Position numbers and translations under genes: made by a program
DNA from: Clostridiales bacterium
GTDB taxonomy: Bacteria > Bacillota > Clostridia > Lachnospirales > Lachnospiraceae
Assembly: GCA_021201535.1 (NCBI GenBank)
Contig: JAJQEU010000008.1
Span: forward strand, 1 to 64,000
Direction of reading: 5' to 3'
Length of the DNA: 64,000 bases
In this document: positions 16,466-25,054 of the stretch, in pieces
How positions within the stretch are numbered: the stretch's first letter is position 1
How the letters are laid out: each line of letters opens with the position of its first letter
Notes under the pieces: generated by a model
The model's database searches: none
Told to the model about the DNA's origin: nothing
The model's input: the letters and a program-made list of their open reading frames with translations, nothing else

Positions 16466-18634
16466 ATGAAACAGGATTCCCTGATCAAAGCCCTGAAAGG
16501 GATCGGACCGAAAACAGAAAAATTGTTTCAGACGCTGGGTGTATATACCGTGGGCGACCTGCTTCTGTATTTCCCGCGTGACTATGAGCGCTGTCCGGCG
16601 ATCTGCGGGATCGGCGATCTTATACCGGAACGCAAAAACGCAGTTTACATCCGGGCGCCGGGGACACCGGCGGTGAATCAGCATTCCGGAATGCAGACTA
16701 CGGTTCTGGATGTGGGCGGCGGCGGCCGGACGCTCCGTATCATATGGTTTCGCTCTCCTTACATTCGTTCTGTGGTCAAAGCGGGCGGCATGTATGTTTT
16801 TTACGGTCGTGTATCGGTGAAAAACGGTCTGTTTTATATGGAACAGCCGGAGATCCTGTCGCCGGATCAGTACCGGGAGAGACTAAGAACGCTGCAGCCG
16901 GTATACAGCCTGACCAGAGGACTGACGAATCGTCAGATTCAGAAGACTGTGCGGCTGGCGCTCGACGACCTGCCGGCAGAGATGGAATACCTGCCGGAGG
17001 ATATTCGCGCCCGTCATCACCTGAGCGAATATTCTTTCGCGTTGGAGCATATACACATGCCCGCGGATGAGCAGAGCTGCATCCGGGCGAGAGAGCGGTT
17101 TGTGTTTGACGAGTTTTTCCTTTTTCTGCTGTGTATGCAGCTGACAAAGGATCGGTCGGCGGCGCTGAAGAATGAATATCACTTTGTGCAGCCGGGGATG
17201 TGCGGGGAAAAGGATTTTTCCGATAATGAAGATCGGTCTTTCGGATACCGGGAAATGGATGCGGACCGTTCAGGCGCACAGAATAACGGCCTGAATGACA
17301 GCGGGAGTTTTGTATCAGACATCATACGGCAGCTTCCGTACAAACTGACCGGGGCACAGCGCCGGACGGCCGCGCAGATTCAGACGGATATGCGTTCTGA
17401 CCGCGTGATGCAGCGTCTGATCCAGGGCGATGTGGGATCCGGCAAGACGATCCTGGCGTTTCTGGCGATGCTGGACTGTGCGAACAGCGGTTATCAGTCC
17501 GCGATCATGGCGCCGACCGATGTGCTGGCCAGACAGCATGCCGGAAAGCTGCGACATCTCTGCGGGGAGCTTGGCCTGTCTTTTCCCGTGGTGCTTCTGA
17601 CCGGCTCGCTGGGGGCGGCGCAGCGCCGGGAGGCCTATGCGGCGATCGAACGCGAGCCGGATGCCCTGATCGTGGGCACGCATGCGTTGATTCAGGAGAA
17701 AGTGAATTATCGCAGTCTTGCGCTGGTCATCACGGATGAACAGCATCGGTTTGGCGTGAAGCAGAGGGAGAGCTTTGCTTTCAAGGGGAGACATCCGCAT
17801 ATCCTGGTGATGAGCGCGACGCCGATTCCGCGGACGCTGGCCATCATCCTGTATGGCGATCTGGACATCTCTGTACTGGATGAGGTGCCCGCTGCGCGAA
17901 AACCGGTCAAAAACTGTGTGGTGGACATATCCTTCCGCGAGAAAGCGTACCGTTTTATGGAAAGTCAGATTCGGGAGGGACATCAGGTCTATGTCATCTG
18001 CCCTCTGGTAGAACCGTCTGAATACACGGAGGGGGAGAATGTCCTGGAGTATACGGAGCGTCTGAAGCGGGTTTTCCCGGAAGAGATACACATTTCCTGT
18101 CTGCACGGGAAAATGAAGCCGGAAGAGAAAAACCGGCTGATGGAGGATTTCCTCGCAAACCGGATTCAGATTCTTGTCTCCACGACGGTCATCGAGGTCG
18201 GGGTGGATGTGCCGAACGCGACCGTGATGATGATCGAGAACGCGGAGAGGTTCGGTCTGGCGCAGCTTCACCAGCTGCGGGGCCGTGTGGGGCGGGGAGA
18301 CGCCCAGTCCTACTGTATTTTCATGCAGGGGAACGGGGAAGGTACGGAAAACCGCAGACTGGCGGTTCTGAACCGGTCCAACGACGGATTTTTTATTGCA
18401 GGTGAAGACCTGAAGCTGCGCGGTCCGGGTGATTTCTTCGGGATACGGCAGAGCGGAGATTTCCGCTTCCGGCTGGCGGATATTTATCAGGATGCCGATG
18501 TGATGAGCAGGGCTTCCGATGAGGTGTCGCGGCTGCTGCGGGAGGATCCGGGTCTGGAGCGCGAGGAGCATCGGGCGCTGCGGCAGAGACTGCGCATGTA
18601 CGCCGGAGAGGATTTTTCTCTCCTGAATCTGTAG
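16466..18634 (+). CDS. recG: ATP-dependent DNA helicase RecG
   Basis: RecG (722 residues) remodels stalled replication forks and branched DNA. The N-terminal wedge/OB domain is followed by the helicase core: Walker A GDVGSGKT (about residue 322), the DExH-type box DEQHRFG, SATPIPRTL, and the C-terminal QLRGRVGRGD with the GPGDFFGIRQSG (TRG-like) segment. It is slightly longer than the usual ~680 residues because of an acidic insert near 250-275 (NEDRSFGYREMDADRSGAQN). A purine-rich site precedes ATG 16466. It is probably the first gene of a run that continues into the nitrilase-family gene and rqcH. Confidence 0.96.
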   Translation: MKQDSLIKALKGIGPKTEKLFQTLGVYTVGDLLLYFPRDYERCPAICGIGDLIPERKNAVYIRAPGTPAVNQHSGMQTTVLDVGGGGRTLRIIWFRSPYIRSVVKAGGMYVFYGRVSVKNGLFYMEQPEILSPDQYRERLRTLQPVYSLTRGLTNRQIQKTVRLALDDLPAEMEYLPEDIRARHHLSEYSFALEHIHMPADEQSCIRARERFVFDEFFLFLLCMQLTKDRSAALKNEYHFVQPGMCGEKDFSDNEDRSFGYREMDADRSGAQNNGLNDSGSFVSDIIRQLPYKLTGAQRRTAAQIQTDMRSDRVMQRLIQGDVGSGKTILAFLAMLDCANSGYQSAIMAPTDVLARQHAGKLRHLCGELGLSFPVVLLTGSLGAAQRREAYAAIEREPDALIVGTHALIQEKVNYRSLALVITDEQHRFGVKQRESFAFKGRHPHILVMSATPIPRTLAIILYGDLDISVLDEVPAARKPVKNCVVDISFREKAYRFMESQIREGHQVYVICPLVEPSEYTEGENVLEYTERLKRVFPEEIHISCLHGKMKPEEKNRLMEDFLANRIQILVSTTVIEVGVDVPNATVMMIENAERFGLAQLHQLRGRVGRGDAQSYCIFMQGNGEGTENRRLAVLNRSNDGFFIAGEDLKLRGPGDFFGIRQSGDFRFRLADIYQDADVMSRASDEVSRLLREDPGLEREEHRALRQRLRMYAGEDFSLLNL

Positions 18635-18750
18635 CTGCGGGTTGTGTGTCATTTCCTGCCGGCGCAGGGTTTACTCCGGCGAAACGAGTGCACTTGCCAG
18701 GCCGGTCGGCAGGGAGACAGGACTGCCCGGTTGAAAGGGAAAGCCAATAT

Positions 18751-19593
18751 ATGAAAATTACAGGTGTACAGTCAGGAGTACGTGAATCAAAAGAAAAAAC
18801 ATTAGCATATATTCAGACTCTTTTCGCGGGCGATGAGTTTCATGATACGGATCTTGTGGCGCTTCCGGAGATGTTTCAGTGTCCTTATGAGAACGCGCAG
18901 TTTCCTTCTTATGCCGAGCCGGAGGGCGGCGAGACATGGCAGTTCTGTTCCGGACTGGCGAGACAGAACGGCGTATATCTCTCGGCCGGCACAATCCCTG
19001 AGGTCGCGGATGGCCGGATTTATAACACGGCTTATGTATTTGACCGGGCGGGGAGGCAGATCGCAAAGTACAGAAAAACACATCTGTTTGATATCGATAT
19101 CCGCGGCGGGCAGCATTTCAGGGAGTCGGATACGCTGACCGCGGGGGATGAGATGGTCGTTTTTGACACGGAGTTCGGAAAGATGGGGATCTGCATCTGC
19201 TACGATCTGCGTTTTCCGGAGCTGTCACGGCTGATGACGGACGCAGGCGCACGCCTGATCCTCTGCCCGGCGGCGTTTAATATGACGACCGGTCCGATGC
19301 ACTGGGAGCTTTTGTTTCGGCAGCGCGCGGTGGACAATCAGGTGTTTCTGATTGGCACTTCTCCGGCGCGGGATAAACGTGCCTCTTATCAGGCATGGGG
19401 GCATTCCATCGTTGTCGACCCGTGGGGCAGGGTGCTGACGGAGATGGATGAGACTGAACAGGTAAAGGTAACGGAGATTGATCTGAGCGTGGTCGATGAG
19501 GTGAGGGAGCAACTGCCGCTCCTGAAGCATCGGCGGTCGGATCTGTATGAACTGCGGGTCCGGAAGAAACAAATTTTTCAAAACAATGATTGA
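18751..19593 (+). CDS. Carbon-nitrogen hydrolase (nitrilase superfamily, omega-amidase-like)
   Basis: A 280-residue enzyme with the Glu-Lys-Cys triad: Glu in VALPEMFQCPYE, Lys in KYRKTHLFDID and Cys in GICICYDLRFPE. The pattern KTHLFDIDIRGG is typical of omega-amidases and related deaminated-glutathione/glutaramate hydrolases, which clear 2-oxoglutaramate-type by-products. Substrate is not certain. The start at ATG 18751 (MKITGVQSG) has an AAAGGGA site 10 nt upstream; the frame is open earlier but without a ribosome site. It lies 12 nt before rqcH. Confidence 0.9.
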   Translation: MKITGVQSGVRESKEKTLAYIQTLFAGDEFHDTDLVALPEMFQCPYENAQFPSYAEPEGGETWQFCSGLARQNGVYLSAGTIPEVADGRIYNTAYVFDRAGRQIAKYRKTHLFDIDIRGGQHFRESDTLTAGDEMVVFDTEFGKMGICICYDLRFPELSRLMTDAGARLILCPAAFNMTTGPMHWELLFRQRAVDNQVFLIGTSPARDKRASYQAWGHSIVVDPWGRVLTEMDETEQVKVTEIDLSVVDEVREQLPLLKHRRSDLYELRVRKKQIFQNND

Positions 19594-19605
19594 TGGAGGG
19601 ACGAT

Positions 19606-21348
19606 ATGGCACTGGACGGAATGGTCGTCGCCAATCTGGCTTATGACCTGAATAAAGAGCTCTCCGGCGCGCGCATCAGCAAGATCGCGCAGCCGGAGGC
19701 GGATGAACTGCTGCTCACGCTGAAAGGACAAAACGGCCAGAGGCGGCTCCTGCTGTCCGCCAGCGCTTCCTGGCCGCTGGTCTATCTGACGGAACAGAAT
19801 AAACCGAGTCCCATGACGGCGCCCAATTTCTGCATGCTTCTTCGCAAGCATATCGCGAACGGGCGTATTCTCTCGGTGACCCAGCCGTCCATGGAACGGA
19901 TCCTGATATTTAAGGTGGAGCATCTGGATGATCTGGGAGACCTGTGTGTAAAAAAACTGATCGTGGAGCTGATGGGAAAGCACAGTAATATTATATTCAC
20001 CGATGACCGGGACAAAATTCTGGACAGTATCAAACATATCTCCGCACAGGTCAGCTCCGTGCGGGAGGTTTTGCCCGGCCGTGAATATTTTATTCCGGCT
20101 CAGGAAGGGAAAAAATCACCGCTGGAGGAGAGTCCGGATGCATTTGTAATGACAGTCTCACATAAACCGGCTGCGGTTTCAAAGGCGGTCTATACCTCCT
20201 ACACCGGCATCAGTCCGCTGATGGCGAACGAGCTGTGCTACCGTGCCGGTATTGACGGACATGCGCCCTGTGCTTCGGTTTCGGATCCGCAGTGGTCAGA
20301 GCTCGCGTCTTCGTTTTGCGCCGTCATGACTCAGATCCGGGAGGGCAGGTTTGAACCGCATATCTACAGAAAAGGGGAGGAGCCGGCCGAGTTTTCCTCG
20401 TTTCCGCTGTTTTCCTATGCGGACTGTACTGACGCTTCCTGCGCGTCCGTATCCGCTGTTCTGGAAAGCTTCTACGCGGAAAAAAGCGCTTACACGCGGA
20501 TTCGTCAGAAATCCGCCGATCTGCGCCATGTGGTCTCCACTCATCTGGAGCGGAACCGCAAAAAATATGACCTTCAGGCCAGGCAGCTGAAGGACACCGA
20601 AAAAAGAGAAAAATACCGGATCTACGGAGAACTGATCCACACATACGGTTATCAGGTGCCGGAAGGAGCCAGAAGCTTTGAGGCACTCAATTACTATACG
20701 AATGAAATGATGCGGATCCCTCTCGATCCGGATTTCACGCCGCAGGAGAACGCGAAGAAGTATTTTGATCGCTATGGGAAACTGAAACGCACATATGAGG
20801 CGCTGACCGATCTGATTGAGGATACCCGTATGGAGATCGGACATCTGGACTCTGTTGCCGCAGCTCTGGATATCGCCGGCTCGGAAGCCGATCTCGCCCA
20901 GATTCGGGAGGAGCTGGTGCAAAGCGGCTATATCCGTCAGAAATCCGGCCGCAAAAAACAGCAGCAGATAAAAAGCCGTCCCTGGCATTACCGGAGTACA
21001 GACGGGTTTGATATCTATGTCGGGAAAAATAATCTGCAAAATGATGAGCTCACCTTTCGTTTTTCCGAAGGAAACGACTGGTGGTTCCACGCGAAACAGA
21101 TGCCGGGCTCCCATGTCCTGGTGAAGACAAAGACCGGCGAAATGCCGGACCGCACCTTTGAGGAGGCCGCCGCGCTGGCCGCTTACTATTCCAGGGGGCG
21201 GGGAAGTGAAAAGGTGGAGATTGATTATCTTCAGAAAAAAAATGTAAAAAAACCGAACAAAAGCAAGCCGGGGTTTGTTGTCTACTATACGAATTATTCC
21301 ATGGTCGCCGCGCCGGATATTTCCGGCATTGAACTGATTTCCGGGTGA
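19606..21348 (+). CDS. rqcH: Ribosome quality control protein RqcH (NFACT family)
   Basis: A protein of 580 residues. RqcH binds stalled 50S-peptidyl-tRNA complexes and directs addition of C-terminal alanine tails that mark the nascent chain for degradation. The N-terminal NFACT-N domain opens MALDGMVVANLAYDLNKEL, a coiled-coil middle spans about 285-430, and the C-terminal NFACT-R domain has GFDIYVGKNNLQND, then NDWWFHAKQMPGSHVLV. Older annotations call this a fibronectin-binding protein. Length is normal. A GAGGGACG site precedes ATG 19606. Confidence 0.94.
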   Translation: MALDGMVVANLAYDLNKELSGARISKIAQPEADELLLTLKGQNGQRRLLLSASASWPLVYLTEQNKPSPMTAPNFCMLLRKHIANGRILSVTQPSMERILIFKVEHLDDLGDLCVKKLIVELMGKHSNIIFTDDRDKILDSIKHISAQVSSVREVLPGREYFIPAQEGKKSPLEESPDAFVMTVSHKPAAVSKAVYTSYTGISPLMANELCYRAGIDGHAPCASVSDPQWSELASSFCAVMTQIREGRFEPHIYRKGEEPAEFSSFPLFSYADCTDASCASVSAVLESFYAEKSAYTRIRQKSADLRHVVSTHLERNRKKYDLQARQLKDTEKREKYRIYGELIHTYGYQVPEGARSFEALNYYTNEMMRIPLDPDFTPQENAKKYFDRYGKLKRTYEALTDLIEDTRMEIGHLDSVAAALDIAGSEADLAQIREELVQSGYIRQKSGRKKQQQIKSRPWHYRSTDGFDIYVGKNNLQNDELTFRFSEGNDWWFHAKQMPGSHVLVKTKTGEMPDRTFEEAAALAAYYSRGRGSEKVEIDYLQKKNVKKPNKSKPGFVVYYTNYSMVAAPDISGIELISG

Positions 21349-21443
21349 GGAAAAAGATAGTGATATCTAACCTTCTTTTTGGTTCACAAAGTATCTGCGG
21401 CTGCTGCCGGGAAAATAGTTTTTATGTTGTTTATATAAAGTTC

Positions 21444-21472
21444 TTGCCATTATAGTGCGTCTGATTTATAAT
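21444..21472 (+). promoter_or_regulatory. Sigma-A type promoter for the DUF4143 ATPase gene
   Basis: TTGCCA and TATAAT are separated by exactly 17 bases, 33 bp before the start codon. This shows the gene is an independent unit after rqcH. Confidence 0.75.
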
Positions 21473-21504
21473 CAGAATGCAAATCAGCCGCAGGAGGAAA
21501 AGGC

Positions 21505-22761
21505 ATGTATAAAAAACGGGCAATCGAAGACTTAATTAAAAGAACAGAGAAGGGATTCAAGGGTGTACTTGTCACCGGCCCGAGACAGGTGGGAAAGTCA
21601 ACGGTGCTGCGGCATCTGTATGAGGATAGAAAATATATAACCTTTGATGATCCGGTTTTGCTGGCCGAGACAAAATCAGAGCCCGGATTGTTTTTCAGGA
21701 ATAACAGGCCGCCGATCGTGCTGGATGAGGTACAATACATTTCAGAACTGTTTCCCTATATTAAAATGGAGTGTGACAGGAGTGATGAAAAGGGACGTTT
21801 TCTGCTTACCGGTTCACAGCAGTATCACCTGATGAAGAATATTTCCGAATCATTGGCGGGAAGAATTGCGATTCTGGAACTGGCAGGGTTTTCCATGAGA
21901 GAACTTATGGGGAGTTCTTTTCATCAACCGTTTATTCCTTCTGAAACATATATAGAGCAGAGGGAGAAGGATTGCCGCGGCATTGAGAATATCTGGAAAA
22001 TCATCCACAGAGGCGGATATCCGGCGCTGATCGATGAAAATGTAGACTGGCAGACATTTTTTTCCTCGTATATTCAGACATATATTGATCGTGATATCAA
22101 TGCGCTCGGTCATGTGAAGGATAAGCTGAAGTTTACGCAGTTCCTGACAGCCATGGCGGCCAGAACCGGACAGATGCTGAATTATTCCAATGTTGCGGAT
22201 CAGATTGAGGTTTCTGTGAACACTGTTAAGGAGTGGACTTCGCTTTTGGAAGCTTCCGGAATTATTTATATTCTGCAGCCATTTTCCAATTCTGCGTTAA
22301 AACGGGCGATACGGACACCGAAGCTGTATTTTCGAGATACCGGCCTGGTCTGTTTCCTGACGAAATACCAGACTCCCGAAACAGCCTTGAACGGAGCGAT
22401 GGCGGGGGAATTGTTTGAGACATTTGTTGTGTCTGAGATTTTGAAATCTTTCTCTAACGCGGGTCTGGATTACCGAATGTATGTGAGTTATTACAGGGGA
22501 AAGGATAAACGAAAAACGACGAAAGATGGACAGAAAAATGAGCGCGAGTCAGAGATTGACCTGCTGATAGAACAGGATGATGTGATATATCCGGTAGAAA
22601 TAAAGATGTCTGCGAACCCGAAACTGTCCATGACAAACGCGTTTGATGTTCTGGACCGTATACCGGAAAAAAAGCGCGGCACAGGTGTGATCGTGTGTAT
22701 GTATGATAAGGTGCTTTGGCTGAAAGAAAATATTGCGGCTGTTCCGGTAGAGTATATCTGA
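21505..22761 (+). CDS. ATP-binding protein, AAA_14/DUF4143 family
   Basis: A 418-residue protein with an N-terminal P-loop ATPase (VTGPRQVGKST, about 24-34; IVLDEVQYI, about 72-80; LLTGSQQYHLM) and a C-terminal DUF4143 domain with a nuclease-like ESEIDLLIEQDD and IYPVEIKM pattern. Function is unknown; these genes are very numerous in some gut Firmicutes and may be mobile or defence-related. It has its own promoter and a perfect AGGAGG site. Low GC in places suggests it arrived separately from rqcH and yicC. Confidence 0.9.
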   Translation: MYKKRAIEDLIKRTEKGFKGVLVTGPRQVGKSTVLRHLYEDRKYITFDDPVLLAETKSEPGLFFRNNRPPIVLDEVQYISELFPYIKMECDRSDEKGRFLLTGSQQYHLMKNISESLAGRIAILELAGFSMRELMGSSFHQPFIPSETYIEQREKDCRGIENIWKIIHRGGYPALIDENVDWQTFFSSYIQTYIDRDINALGHVKDKLKFTQFLTAMAARTGQMLNYSNVADQIEVSVNTVKEWTSLLEASGIIYILQPFSNSALKRAIRTPKLYFRDTGLVCFLTKYQTPETALNGAMAGELFETFVVSEILKSFSNAGLDYRMYVSYYRGKDKRKTTKDGQKNERESEIDLLIEQDDVIYPVEIKMSANPKLSMTNAFDVLDRIPEKKRGTGVIVCMYDKVLWLKENIAAVPVEYI

Positions 22762-22853
22762 AAATCTGTTTGCAAAAAAGGGGAGCTGGCGTGAACTTGT
22801 CTCAGGAGACAATTGCTTACTGGTTATATAAACGAAGTTTCTTTATTTTGAAA

Positions 22854-22882
22854 TTGACTTCAAAGTGAAAAAAACGTATAAT
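22854..22882 (+). promoter_or_regulatory. Strong sigma-A promoter for the yicC-remA-gmk-rpoZ operon
   Basis: TTGACT and TATAAT with a 17-base spacer lie 55 bp before the yicC start. A hairpin repeat (22902-22928) lies between this promoter and the start codon. Confidence 0.85.
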
Positions 22883-22901
22883 AGATTGAATTGCAATTAA
22901 T

Positions 22902-22928
22902 ACAGGAAACGATTTAAGTCATTTCAGG
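22902..22928 (+). repeat. GGAAACGA-type hairpin repeat, copy 1 (in the yicC leader)
   Basis: ACAGGAAACGA followed by TTTAA and then GTCATTTC forms an imperfect hairpin, the most diverged of five copies. Its 3' arm runs into the yicC ribosome site (AGGAG 22925-22929), so folding could affect translation. Confidence 0.55.
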
Positions 22929-22936
22929 AGCAGATC

Positions 22937-23815
22937 ATGATAAAAAGCATGACAGGATTCGGACGATGTGAGAATTCCGATGCATACCGCAGGATCACGG
23001 TGGAGATAAAGTCCGTGAATCACAGATATTTTGACGTAAATGTCCGGATGCCGAGAAAACTGAATTTTTTTGACACGGCGATCCGCGCGCTGCTGAAGCA
23101 GTATGTGGAACGCGGCAAGGTGGATGTGTTTCTTACATACGAAGAACTCTCCGGACATGATATCGCGGTGACATACAATCACGCGCTTGCGGCGGAGTAT
23201 CTTTCTTATATGAGGGAGATGGTGTCGAGCTTCGGCCTGGCAGATGATATCAGCGTCAGCACGCTGTCACGCTGTCCGGAGGTTTTTTCCATGGAAGAGC
23301 ATCCTCTGGATGAGGAGGAGATCTGGACGCTTCTGGAGCGGACGCTGCGCGCGGCTCTGGATCAGTTCGTGGAGGGGCGTCTCCGCGAGGGAGAGCGTCT
23401 GAAGCAGGATCTTGAGGCAAAGCTTCAGAAGATGCTGCTCGAGGTAGATAAAATAGAATCGCGGGCGCCGGAGATTCTGGCCGAATACCGCAGCAGACTG
23501 GAGATAAAGGTGCAGGAACTGCTCGGTGATGTCCAGATGGACGAATCAAGGCTCTCTGCGGAAGTGGTGATATTTGCGGATAAGATCTGTACGGATGAGG
23601 AGACAGTTCGTCTGCGCGCACACATACATTCCATGCTGGATACGCTCGAAAGCGGAGGCGGCATCGGCCGTAAGCTGGATTTCATCGCGCAGGAGATGAA
23701 TCGGGAGGCGAATACGATCCTTTCCAAGGCAAACGATCTGGAGACCTCGAACATCGCCATCGAGTTAAAAACAGAGATCGAGAAGGTCCGCGAACAGATA
23801 CAAAACATAGAGTGA
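22937..23815 (+). CDS. YicC family endoribonuclease-like protein
   Basis: A 292-residue protein that opens MIKSMTGFGR, has VEIKSVNHRYFDVNVRMPR and ends EIEKVREQIQNIE, all standard for the YicC/YloC family. The E. coli and B. subtilis members have reported endoribonuclease activity. Residues about 150-280 are largely helical. It is the first gene of a conserved Firmicute cluster (yicC, remA, gmk, rpoZ). Its AGGAG site overlaps the arm of a hairpin repeat. Confidence 0.93.
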   Translation: MIKSMTGFGRCENSDAYRRITVEIKSVNHRYFDVNVRMPRKLNFFDTAIRALLKQYVERGKVDVFLTYEELSGHDIAVTYNHALAAEYLSYMREMVSSFGLADDISVSTLSRCPEVFSMEEHPLDEEEIWTLLERTLRAALDQFVEGRLREGERLKQDLEAKLQKMLLEVDKIESRAPEILAEYRSRLEIKVQELLGDVQMDESRLSAEVVIFADKICTDEETVRLRAHIHSMLDTLESGGGIGRKLDFIAQEMNREANTILSKANDLETSNIAIELKTEIEKVREQIQNIE

Positions 23816-23827
23816 TACAAGGGGCTA

Positions 23828-23868
23828 AAAGTCATACGACGGATGCTTGCATCCGATCGGATGACTTT
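23828..23868 (+). other. Hairpin between yicC and remA
   Basis: An outer AAAGTCAT/ATGACTTT stem encloses an inner CGGATG-CTTG-CATCCG hairpin. The inner loop core ATGCTTGCAT is the same as in the apical hairpin of the 165-bp repeats, so this may be a minimal relative. There is no U-run. Confidence 0.6.
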
Positions 23869-23896
23869 GAGACCCGGACAGATATGAGGGGAATAT

Positions 23897-24148
23897 ATGT
23901 CAGCATTTATCAATATCGGATTCGGCAATGTACTCAATACAGACAAGGTGGTTTCCATTATCAATCCGGATTCCGCGCCGGCCAAGCGGATGGTTCAGAG
24001 AGCGAGGGAAAACGAGACGCTGATCGATGCGACACAGGGGCGCAGGACGAAGAGTGTGATTGCCACGGATACAAAATACATTGTTTTGTCCGCGCTGCAG
24101 CCGGAGACACTGGCCGGGCGCTGTCAGGACAGAGAGGTGGAATCATGA
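23897..24148 (+). CDS. remA: RemA family regulator (DUF370)
   Basis: An 83-residue protein, MSAFINIGFGNVLNTDKVVS, with SAPAKRMVQRAREN, the RemA/RemB pattern. In Bacillus RemA is a ring-forming DNA-binding protein that activates matrix and osmoprotection genes; many Clostridia keep it upstream of gmk. The GAGGGGA site lies just before ATG 23897. The stop overlaps the gmk ATG by 4 nt, so the two are coupled. Confidence 0.93.
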   Translation: MSAFINIGFGNVLNTDKVVSIINPDSAPAKRMVQRARENETLIDATQGRRTKSVIATDTKYIVLSALQPETLAGRCQDREVES

Positions 24149-24786
24149 AGGATACAGGATTTCTGATTGTCCTTTCCGGATTTGCGGGATCGGGAAAGGG
24201 CACGATCATGAAGGAGCTTTTATCACGCTATCCGGACGAATACGCGCTGTCAGTATCAGCGACGACGCGGCAGCCCAGACCGGGCGAGGCGGAGGGCAGG
24301 GAGTATTTCTTTAAGACGACAGAAGCGTTTGAACAGATGATCGCTGATGATGAGCTGCTGGAATATGCCCGGTATGTGGATCATTATTACGGCACGCCCA
24401 GGTCTTATGTGACAGAACAGCTGGCGGCCTGTAAGAATGTCATCCTGGAGATCGAGATACAGGGGGCGCTCCAGATCCGGGAACGGTTTCCGGAGACGCT
24501 GCTTTTGTTTGTCACGCCGCCGTCGGCGCAGATTCTGAGAGACAGACTGGTCGGCCGGGGCACAGAGACGCCGGAGGTGATTCATTCGCGCCTGGCCCGC
24601 GCGGTTGAGGAGGCGGACGGCTGTGAGGTTTATGATTATCTGATAATCAATGATGATCTCGACGCGTGTGTGGAGGAGGTTCACCACATTATCCGCAGCG
24701 AGCGTTGCCGTATGAGGCACAGGCTGAGCAGGATAGAAGCCATCAAACAGGATTTAAAGAAATATGTGAAGGGAGAACAGATATGA
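24145..24786 (+). CDS. gmk: Guanylate kinase
   Basis: A 213-residue enzyme that converts GMP and ATP to GDP and ADP. The P-loop is SGFAGSGKGT (the usual GPSGAGKGT with Phe at the second place), and the guanylate-binding part has SATTRQPRPGE, EGREYFF and EYARYVDHYYGTP. The C-terminus is typical of the family. ATG 24145 overlaps the remA stop by 4 nt, and the TGA overlaps the rpoZ ATG by 4 nt. Confidence 0.96.
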   Translation: MKDTGFLIVLSGFAGSGKGTIMKELLSRYPDEYALSVSATTRQPRPGEAEGREYFFKTTEAFEQMIADDELLEYARYVDHYYGTPRSYVTEQLAACKNVILEIEIQGALQIRERFPETLLLFVTPPSAQILRDRLVGRGTETPEVIHSRLARAVEEADGCEVYDYLIINDDLDACVEEVHHIIRSERCRMRHRLSRIEAIKQDLKKYVKGEQI

Positions 24787-25034
24787 TACACCCGTCTTAC
24801 GTAGAATTAATGAAGGTTGTAAATAAGGGAGCAGAAAATATCGGGGAGATGCCGGTTGTGAACAGCCGTTACTCCATTGTGATCGCATCGGCGAAGCGCG
24901 CACGGCAGATCATTGGCGGCGCCGAGACGAATGTAAAAAACGCCGAAAATAAAAAACCCTTATCGATCGCCGTTGAGGAGCTCTATCATGAAGATGTACG
25001 TATCCTCGGCGAGGACGACGAAGAAGACGTATAA
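24783..25034 (+). CDS. rpoZ: DNA-directed RNA polymerase omega subunit
   Basis: An 83-residue protein, MIHPSYVELMKVVN, with SRYSIVIASAKRARQI, which is the omega-subunit signature, and an acidic tail (GEDDEEDV). It helps assembly of RNA polymerase. The gene overlaps gmk by 4 nt and is followed 20 nt later by rimO. Confidence 0.94.
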   Translation: MIHPSYVELMKVVNKGAENIGEMPVVNSRYSIVIASAKRARQIIGGAETNVKNAENKKPLSIAVEELYHEDVRILGEDDEEDV

Positions 25035-25054
25035 TCATCACCCGGGGAGCGAAC

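Noticed and set aside
17315-18652. 445-codon minus-strand frame opposite recG
   Set aside because: The long frame results from GC-rich codon structure of recG; no homology pattern seen.
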